Shown piece after piece: positions 8,340 through 14,416 of a stretch of DNA of 14,416 bases; positions within the stretch are counted from its first letter, which is position 1; every line of letters begins with the position of its first letter. Source of the DNA: Trichomonas tenax (lineage: Eukaryota > Parabasalia > Trichomonadida > Trichomonadidae). Both the position numbers and the translations under genes were made by a program. The DNA is taken from NCBI GenBank assembly GCA_023091735.1, contig JALKBU010001217.1, positions 1 through 14,416 of the forward strand. Reading direction: 5' to 3'. The notes under the pieces are model-generated. The model was not told where the DNA came from, ran no database searches, and saw only the letters and a program-made list of their open reading frames with translations.

Positions 8340-8755
8340 GCTAAATCTAAAGGAGCAAATATCCACCTTTTCCAGCTCTTTATCAATGACATTCAAGCTA
8401 TGGAAAAACAGGGTGTATTATTTCAAAATGCATTGTGGATAATACCGAGCATAATAATTCTGGTTTTCATTATGAAATGAAATTGCTTCATAAAAAATAA
8501 GAAGCTCCTCTCTTCATTGTAGCTAATGCGAACTCTCTTGAACTTGTTCACTATCTCAATAAGATGTCAATGATAGAATGGTATAACATAAATCAATGCA
8601 TGAAAGATGAAATAGAGTGTAATTATTGCAGAATACAAATGTTTGTTGAAATAGATTTTAAATTGTATTTGGAATTGATCAAAATGTTCTATCAAAGCAA
8701 GAGGTTAAAATACTGCCACTCTTATCAAGATGGCATAGACAGGAACTCAAATTAA
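8340..8755 (+). pseudogene. Probable decayed ankyrin-repeat fragment
   Basis: Short pieces in different frames look like trichomonad ankyrin repeats. At 8340 one frame reads AKSKGANIH, like the LxSKGANIN end of an ankyrin repeat. After an in-frame TAA (8498-8500) another frame reads EAPLFIVANANSLELVHYL (8501-8557), matching the ankyrin pattern xTPLhxAaxNNSxEiVxYL. It continues through ATG 8564 to a stop at 8753-8755 (MSMIEWYNINQCMKDEIECN…) with no further recognisable repeat. No start, no continuous frame and no complete repeat series remain. Ankyrin proteins are a hugely expanded family in trichomonads, so a dead copy is plausible. The assignment rests on two short motifs and is tentative. 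Confidence 0.38.
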
Positions 8756-9150
8756 ATCTGTTATGTTCTAATTAAGAGAATATCAAACGTATACATGGAT
8801 GGAATTGCAGCATAATCCACAGTGCAGTGTCAAATCAGTAAATAATTGAATAGGAATGAAAATCTGTTCAAAATTATTAAAGGCATCAAAAATACATATC
8901 TGGATACATTTTTTGATAAATTTTATTTGGTTTTTTTATCCAAGATTAGCTGTATTTTGATTTCTAAAGCTTAAATTCACGAAAGAATCGGAAACAATTG
9001 TATACTGTGCAGTTTTGTTAACTTTTTTCAAAAAATGTCAGAAGTATTTGAGAAAAACCGGAAAAATTGTCAACGATGTCTCAATATGCCACAAGCAGTG
9101 AAAAAATGCAGAGTAATAAAAAATTACGTTAAAATTTTTCATAAAACAAA

Positions 9151-9683
9151 ATGTGCGAGGAATCAGCGCGGGGCCTTCCAAAGACGAAGCCAAAGTTCAT
9201 AGAGTTCAAGGATCACTTCCAGCTTCCTTTCATACCATCAGCGAACCATAAAACAGCAAGAAGGAGAAAACCAATAAATAAAGAGCCAACAGGAAAAGTT
9301 GTCATTCGTTTCTGTGGAAATCCGGGTCTCGAACTGGAATATTACGATGATGAGACTGTTGAAGAGTTTAGAGAAAGAATCGCTGAGCACACAGAAGTTG
9401 GTATGCAAAATTTCAACATCGTTTCGAAAAACGGCACAATGGATGATCACAAGCATATCAAGCAGTATGGAATCGAGCCACAACAGCATATTGTTATCAT
9501 AAAGTTAAAATGCTAGAAACGCGTCATAACTGGTTGGAACACAAGAAAAGGAGGAGCGTATGTGCTATAAAGATCAACACTGAGTTTTTGAATGATATCC
9601 GTCCAAAACAGAGAATTCCGATATCATTGAAGGAAAATAACGATATTACATTATACAAGTCCACAGAAACATTTAAGTTGTAA
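9151..9683 (+). pseudogene. Ubiquitin-like-domain protein, copy 2 (one frameshift)
   Basis: ATG 9151 (leader CATAAAACAAA) opens a 121-codon frame to TAG 9516. Residues 9-27 hold the motif LPKTKPKFIEFKDHFQLPF shared with copy 1, then a basic linker (ARRRK). Residues about 48-118 are a β-grasp ubiquitin-like domain: strand KVVIRFCG, hairpin LELEYYDDETVEEFRERI aligning with ubiquitin's LEVEPSDTIENVKAKI, then FNIVSKNGTMDD…IKQYGI aligning with LIFAGKQLEDGRTLSDYNI, and the last strand QQHIVIIKL. At an A4 run (9507-9510) a -1 slip, or one missing A, joins a 57-codon frame from 9510 to TAA 9681-9683. That frame holds LETRHNWLEHKKRRS and INTEFLNDIRPK, both conserved in copy 1. Joined length would be about 177 residues. 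It has no terminal Gly-Gly. The partner and function of the extension are unknown. As it stands, only the truncated Ubl protein could be made. Confidence 0.72.
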
Positions 9684-10301
9684 ATTTATTAATGAATTTT
9701 TTATTCCTCTTTGTTTGTTTTTGATAAACATTTCGATTAGTTTTCTAATCTCAACAGAAACTTATACCTCAACTACAGAGCCTTCAAAACATTAAATATT
9801 ATATTTTTATTAAAATAGAGTATTCAAAGCTCCATACAAAGAGCAACATGATCTACTATTTGTGTATATGGATTTATCATATTCAAATAATGATCATTTA
9901 ATGCAATATAAAATATGCTGATAGAATAATAGATAAGTATCAATATAATTAAGGATTTAATATCAACTTTTAATGGGTTATGAGTTGTGAATATGCAAAT
10001 ATCAATATAAAACATGTTATATTGTTGCTGCATTATCTAGTGATTGTTTAACTAGAAATCAGATTTTAATATTATAGTTAGATATAACGTGATGTTGTCT
10101 ATGTGAACAACATGGTTTGGTTTCTTGATTTTGTGTTTTGAGTGAGTTTCCAGAAACAAACTTTGAAAGGAAAAATTTTGAGTTGATTTTCTGCTGAAAT
10201 TAAAGTTGAGATTTTCCGCAAAAATATGAAATGCCTGATGATTATAAATCTATTTATCGCAGAAAATCGAACTTTGGGAAAAATCAAAGCCAAAATTTTA
10301 A
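9684..10301. other. Intergenic with an imperfect inverted repeat
   Basis: About 620 bp of AT-rich sequence with no supported gene. An inverted repeat, GATTTTCTGC at 10185-10194 and GCAGAAAATC at 10259-10268, extends to about 16 bp with one bulge, with a loop of roughly 64 bases. It could form a hairpin upstream of the CTU2 locus, but no function is indicated. Confidence 0.4.
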
Positions 10302-11084
10302 ATAGAAGGAAAGTGTTGTGCGTGCAAAGAGACGAAAATTGTCTATAACCTGAAAAACAGCGCTGTCAGGTGTGCAGATTGTCAGTGCAATTCAATGGGC
10401 ATTTCGTTCATGATTTTATTCAAAAAAGCAATTGTTAAAATTACACCGCCAGTCCATGTATTGGTCGCTGTTTATGGCAGCCCAAGTTCGACGTTTGCAT
10501 ATCACACGCTTACATCTCGAATTGATGATACGAGAACAAGCAAAACGTCCTTTGTTAAGAAAATAGAAGCAATTTCTGCAGAGGACTTACCAATGCCTAA
10601 TCTTCACCGCATCGAGAAGTTCACAATCAAGAATGTCGCGGATTATGCGCGTGATCGCGGATTTAATTGTGTTGTTTTAGGAGATAACATTGATTTCATC
10701 ACAGTGAAATCATTAGGTTGTCTCTATCAAGGTCGTCCTGATCTTTTCTATTGGATTTCTACTGATGATTTTGAGAATTAGCCTGGAATTGCTGTTCTTC
10801 GTCCTGCTCGTCAGCTTTTGGCTGTAGAAACAGAGTTCTTCTGCAAGCACCGTAATATTCCATTCAAGAATGATTTATCTCCAATACAAAAAGCATTCAT
10901 TGTAGAACAAAAGATGATCACAACAGTTCTCGCGGGCGGCAACGACACCACTACCTTTACCGTCCAGAAAATGGCCGAGAAGCTTCCTGTTGCTCCATTG
11001 CCCTATAAATGCCCGTCATGTGGTCTTCCATCAGACCAGGAAAATGCTCCATGTGAAATATGTGCAGCTGAAAGCAAAGCATAA
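10302..11084 (+). pseudogene. CTU2/NCS2-like tRNA 2-thiolation protein, disrupted
   Basis: CTU2 pairs with CTU1 (and the sulfur carrier Urm1) to thiolate U34 of Lys, Glu and Gln tRNAs in the cytosol. The open frame from 10302 starts with a zinc pair, CCACK (10314-10328) and CADC, as at the CTU2 N-terminus. Next comes VLVAVYGSPSS, matching the degenerate PP-loop of CTU2 (LLAxSGGPSS), then YARDRGFNCVVLGDN and, after the stop, AVLRPARQLLAVETEFFCKH, both typical of the C-terminal half. A C-terminal CPSCG…CEIC pair ends the protein at 11084. Defects: TAG at 10779-10781 in the middle of the conserved region, same frame on both sides; no ATG before the zinc motif (ATA at 10302 directly after a TAA, first ATG at 10395); and the segment after the PP-loop is far shorter than in other CTU2 proteins. 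About 260 codons in all, against 400-500 in animals. Most likely a pseudogene; a functional copy may exist elsewhere. Confidence 0.78.
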
Positions 11085-11793
11085 TCAATACCTTTATGTT
11101 TATAAAAATATTAGACAAGATTAAATTATTATGAATGAAATTCAACCATAACATGTTGCACATGTTCTGCGCATGCTTTTGAAGTTACGTTATGATTGAT
11201 GTTACTTAGAAGTCCTAAATTATGAAAATATTGAAACCTTAAAGCTCAAATCTAGGCCATCTGAATATCAAAATCGCTGTTCGATTAATCACTGCTTTAA
11301 TAACACCAGCATGTTATTGGTTGAATAAGAGTTTTATTGAACGAATTAATTCAATATGCAACAATTGACCATAAAATAGATATCTTCATTCATCGTTTTG
11401 TGAATGATATTGAAAAAATCGAGGTTACCACAGAAATTATTTTAGAGTTTTTAACGAGGATAAATCACAAATCATTTAGCATTCGTCCACTACATATCGA
11501 ATGTGACACTCTTATTATCATATACCATATTTTTTGTTCATCAAATCTCAAAATATCGAGAAAAACCATCGCTCTTATTATAAAATGATTCTAGTTGTGG
11601 TGTGGATACAGAATATTATGTTTAAATCGATTCCTTTAACAAAGTGAGCCATTACCTTTTTCTTTGAAATTTAGGGGTTCTAGAATGCTTAAAGTCCAAA
11701 TCTGCAATAATTTTTAGAGAATGAGATTGAATGATCATTTTCAAATGCTTTTGTGAGTATTCTTTGATTTCTCTGAAAAGTACAAAAAAAATA
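11085..11793. other. Intergenic; open frame without ATG
   Basis: About 700 bp between the CTU2 locus and riboflavin kinase. A frame is open from 11328 to TGA at 11586-11588 (reading ELIQYATIDHKIDIFIHRFV…) but contains no ATG and no recognised family, so it is at best a remnant. A TCATTTTCA at 11734-11742 loosely resembles the trichomonad initiator (TCAYTWYTCA) one base short, about 50 bp before the riboflavin kinase ATG. This is suggestive only. Confidence 0.35.
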
Positions 11794-12213
11794 ATGAAGT
11801 TGCCTACATCTTTCTCTGGCATCGTCGTCAAGGGATTCCAGCGCGGCTCCAGGCAGTTGGGATTCCCCACCGCGAATATCGACCCAAAATCGTGGAAGGT
11901 TGAATTGACCGACGATGATTTTGGCGTTTACTGCGGAACATGCCACATCAATGATGACCCTGAGTACAAGTGTGTCTTTTCGATCGGAAAAAATATTACT
12001 TTCGAAATGACAACGCCAACATTCGAAGTTCACATCTTGAATTTCGACCAAGACATTTATGGAGATACCATTACAGTTTATGTTCATCACTTCATTAGGA
12101 AAATGCGTGCTTTCAAGTCCATTGACGACTTGAAGAGCCGCATTTCGCAAGATTGCACTGAAACTACAGCTTTCTTCGCCAAAAACAATTCTCCGAATAT
12201 AGATAATGAATGA
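11794..12213 (+). CDS. Riboflavin kinase (monofunctional)
   Basis: 139 residues to TGA. It phosphorylates riboflavin with ATP to FMN (EC 2.7.1.26), the first step of flavin cofactor synthesis, in the cytosol. Family marks in order: GIVVKGFQRGSRQLGFPTAN (9-28) with the PTAN nucleotide/metal motif at 25-28; DFGVYCG (42-48); FSIGKN (62-67), where most family members have SIGxNP; PTFEVHIL (75-82), whose Glu 78 corresponds to the catalytic Glu of the ETHI/EVHI motif; and IYGD (88-91). The C-terminal helix is SIDDLKSRISQD. I chose ATG 11794 because homology begins within a few residues of it. The upstream in-frame ATG at 11731 would add 21 residues unlike the family, and the A-rich run just before 11794 resembles the leaders of neighbouring genes. 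There is no FAD synthetase domain, as in eukaryotes. Length is near the usual 150. Confidence 0.9.
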   Translation: MKLPTSFSGIVVKGFQRGSRQLGFPTANIDPKSWKVELTDDDFGVYCGTCHINDDPEYKCVFSIGKNITFEMTTPTFEVHILNFDQDIYGDTITVYVHHFIRKMRAFKSIDDLKSRISQDCTETTAFFAKNNSPNIDNE

Positions 12214-12579
12214 ATCATTCTATATCCCGAAGACAAATATATGATGATGCCCATGACTAGCTCATCATTTTTTATTAAACTTAAACTATCCCTGTTATTT
12301 AGGTTGTTATATCCTATTATATACAAACCTGATAATGCCATAGTCAAGCTAAGTCTTATAAATATCAGGAAATCTTATAATTTAATCAATATATACTTTT
12401 GACAATTCCAGTAAACATCAATTGAAAAATCATAACAAAGTATGAATAATCCAATCTCTTATAACATATGATTTCATAAATTATTTTAGAGAGTTTATCT
12501 GAAATTTGTGTATATGGTATGCATATGTAGGGGATAACAAAAATGCAATAAAATCGAAATATGAAAATCAAAAATAAAA
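12214..12579. other. Intergenic, no gene seen
   Basis: About 365 bp of AT-rich sequence between the riboflavin kinase and VPS9-like genes. The A-rich run at 12561-12579 directly before the ATG looks like the short leaders of neighbouring genes. No RNA gene, repeat or definite promoter element was recognised. Confidence 0.45.
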
Positions 12580-13875
12580 ATGGGCGAAAAAGACTTCATC
12601 AAAGAAATAATTTCAGGATGGCTCATTTCTCGTCCATACATGAAACCTATATTTGGCCCAAGCATCACATCCAATGGCCGAACTCTCAACGAATTCTTCG
12701 ATTCGGCAATTAATCTTTTAAATACGTATCAAAAATCAGTAATAAAACATGGAGAACATATAAATTCACAAATAGGCGAAATATGTCATCGAAATTTCGA
12801 TTCTTATCTTCCTAAAACCCTCAAACTTTTGATTCGAGAATTAAATTTCATGCAAATATCGGAACAAAAAGTCCAACTATTTTTAAATACGAAGAAAATC
12901 GAAATCATTACTAATTTAAGATCTGATTTTGATTCTCTGTATAATTTTATTTTAATTAATGAAGAATTAGTTACAAAATTGGTAGTTAATGAATCAATTA
13001 TCACTGCAATTATCGAAGCATATTTCACGAGTGAAGTTGAAAAGCGAGAAAAAGGAACAATGTTAACTCATGATTATCTCAAAGCTAAAATGATAACATT
13101 TAACAAAACCATCAATGAATTTCCTGCTGATTCTGATAATTCTAATGATGCTGAGACAGCATTACAAATCAATTTTGAAAAACTTTTATCTAAGCCAGAT
13201 CAACCTTTTTACAATGATACGCTTGCTATAATCGACGAATTCGATAACACCAATAATAATTCAATATCAAAATCAATTGATGCACTTCTTCAAAAATTAA
13301 AACCAACACTAAATACTGATTACGATATCAAGACATACTACAGACTTCTCATGCACTACATCTTCGAAAGCATTTATATCAAAAAACATGAAATATACGA
13401 ATTATCAACACCAGAGTATTTCATTCCAAAGTTCTCTCAAAACAAAGCATGCGAGCTTGGTTTACCTCCATCTCTCATCGATTTTTCAAATCCTACAATG
13501 ACCGTTAAAGAATTAGTTGAAACTGACGAACATCTCGCGAAAGCTGCTGATATTTTGTTTGGCATTACATTCGAGTACTCTCCATTTGCCATTCTTACAC
13601 TTGTAGACAACAGTCTCGAAGAAATTAAGTTATATATGACTGATAAACTTCTAGCATCAGGAATCAATCCTGGTTTTGTTCCCTTTGATGATACCTTCCT
13701 TCTTTTCTTGGCTGTTTTAAGTGTTTCCAAAATTCCCACAATTAATGTTCATACTGTTATTGCTTGCGATTACCTGAATCACAAAATGCTTTCAAACAAT
13801 ATCGCCTATGCACAGATGATGCTAAAGAGTTCCCATGAGTACCAAGCGAAGCACGGCTCCCTAAAATCGAATTAG
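12580..13875 (+). CDS. VPS9-domain-like protein (putative Rab5-type GEF)
   Basis: 431 residues, ATG to TAG, intact. The N-terminal 300 residues are mostly helical and unrecognised, with a low-complexity Asp/Asn stretch (about 184-190 and 222-229). Residues about 325-425 follow the VPS9 pattern of Rab5/Vps21 guanine nucleotide exchange factors: SPFAILTLVDNSLEEI at the place of the PxxKLxxI helix; FVPFDDTFLLFLAVLSVSKI (367-385) like the ADDLLPLLIYVxI helix with the conserved Asp pair at 370-371; and NNIAYAQMMLKSSHEYQ (406-422) like the GExxYxxTxLxxAxxYI end. The conserved Tyr is at 410. The Thr three residues on, usual in active GEFs, is Met 413, and the Lys of PxxKL is Ile/Leu, so activity may be weak or altered. 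VPS9 proteins are numerous in trichomonads and act on endosomes. There is no signal peptide or membrane span. Assignment rests on pattern only. Confidence 0.62.
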   Translation: MGEKDFIKEIISGWLISRPYMKPIFGPSITSNGRTLNEFFDSAINLLNTYQKSVIKHGEHINSQIGEICHRNFDSYLPKTLKLLIRELNFMQISEQKVQLFLNTKKIEIITNLRSDFDSLYNFILINEELVTKLVVNESIITAIIEAYFTSEVEKREKGTMLTHDYLKAKMITFNKTINEFPADSDNSNDAETALQINFEKLLSKPDQPFYNDTLAIIDEFDNTNNNSISKSIDALLQKLKPTLNTDYDIKTYYRLLMHYIFESIYIKKHEIYELSTPEYFIPKFSQNKACELGLPPSLIDFSNPTMTVKELVETDEHLAKAADILFGITFEYSPFAILTLVDNSLEEIKLYMTDKLLASGINPGFVPFDDTFLLFLAVLSVSKIPTINVHTVIACDYLNHKMLSNNIAYAQMMLKSSHEYQAKHGSLKSN

Positions 13876-14416
13876 ACTATTGTAAGTATCTTTATTGTTT
13901 CTATCTGCGACTAAATACTATTGTTTATTTGTTACGTTTGCAAATATATTTTATCAAATTTCTTATTTCTGTCGTGATCCATAAGATCTGAAAATCCTTA
14001 GTGTTGGTTTAAAGCGCTGATTGGAAATAACCGATAAAACAATTTTCGTTTCTCAAAAAACAAAATTAATTTCACGATATTTCGAAGCTACTATTGCTGC
14101 CATTTGTGAATACATGAGAAACACAATTCTTATTGCATTATAAAAAAATATATATTTAATTTTGCTCAATTTTATGCCAAAGTACCTTAAATTAGAGAAA
14201 TTTAAAAATTATAAATTTATGATTTGATAATAAAATAGTAAAGCTCTTTAAAAACGCGCAAAAATTAGAAATGTAAATTTATGAATCAAAGTAGTATATA
14301 ATGGGGGTTATTTGTCAAAATTTACAAATGCATCGATGTAATCATTTATGGTGTATTGACCCCATTTTTGAAGGATTTATCGCTTAATTTCCGACAGACT
14401 AAACGATACAAGACTG
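13876..14416. other. Intergenic, no gene seen
   Basis: About 540 bp of AT-rich sequence after the VPS9-like gene to the window end. There are stops in all frames, and no recognisable ORF, RNA gene or repeat array. A neighbouring gene's promoter could begin beyond the edge. Confidence 0.5.

Noticed and set aside
10099..10293. Minus-strand ORF of 64 codons
   Set aside because: Lies over the inverted repeat, composition looks non-coding, no homology recognised.
10779..10781. Reassigned TAG codon
   Set aside because: TAG ends the intact VPS9-like gene, and no other intact gene in the window contains an internal TAG.
7173..11084. A Urm1-CTU2 sulfur-relay cluster, since a ubiquitin-like gene lies next to CTU2
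   Set aside because: Urm1 ends in Gly-Gly and is about 100 residues; these Ubl proteins resemble ubiquitin more, have long extensions and lack Gly-Gly. Adjacency looks accidental.
11328..11588. 86-codon open frame between CTU2 and riboflavin kinase
   Set aside because: No ATG in frame and no recognised motif; kept only as a note in the intergenic entry.
11731..11793. Longer riboflavin kinase from ATG 11731
   Set aside because: The 21 extra residues do not resemble the family, and the A-rich leader sits just before ATG 11794.

Overview
The window looks like AT-rich nuclear DNA of a microbial eukaryote, most likely a trichomonad (parabasalid) such as a Tritrichomonas-type genome. Evidence: the protein families are eukaryotic (TTC13/SRFR1-like TPR protein, Ap4A phosphorylase, CTU2, VPS9-like GEF, two-repeat Myb); the long ORFs show no introns; 5' leaders are short and A-rich; neighbouring genes can be only 14 bp apart; the two tRNA genes have no encoded CCA and end in pol III T-tracts. 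TAA, TAG and TGA all terminate intact genes here, so the standard code applies. The species assignment is inference.

Layout. 1-1310: tRNA-Arg(CCT) and tRNA-Gln(CTG), both on the minus strand, flank a plus-strand gene for a single-pass membrane protein whose coding sequence is split over all three frames. 1814-4569: two intact minus-strand genes 14 bp apart, a TTC13/SRFR1-like protein followed by an ATP adenylyltransferase/Ap4A phosphorylase. 5493-6020: an intact two-repeat Myb protein, divergent from the TTC13-like gene. 6021-11084: a gene-poor, damaged stretch. It holds two tandem paralogues of a ubiquitin-like-domain protein, each broken by frameshifts; a probable decayed ankyrin-repeat fragment between them; and a CTU2 (tRNA 2-thiolation) locus with an in-frame TAG, no ATG before its N-terminal zinc motif and a shortened ATPase core. 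11794-13875: two intact plus-strand genes, a riboflavin kinase and a VPS9-like protein. The last 540 bp show no gene.

I see no operon or dedicated pathway linking the genes. The most notable features are the unrecognised Ubl family with a conserved C-terminal extension, and four frame-disrupted protein loci next to five intact ones. Decay is the simplest reading; assembly error or translational recoding cannot be excluded from sequence alone. No mobile element, CRISPR array or rRNA was recognised.
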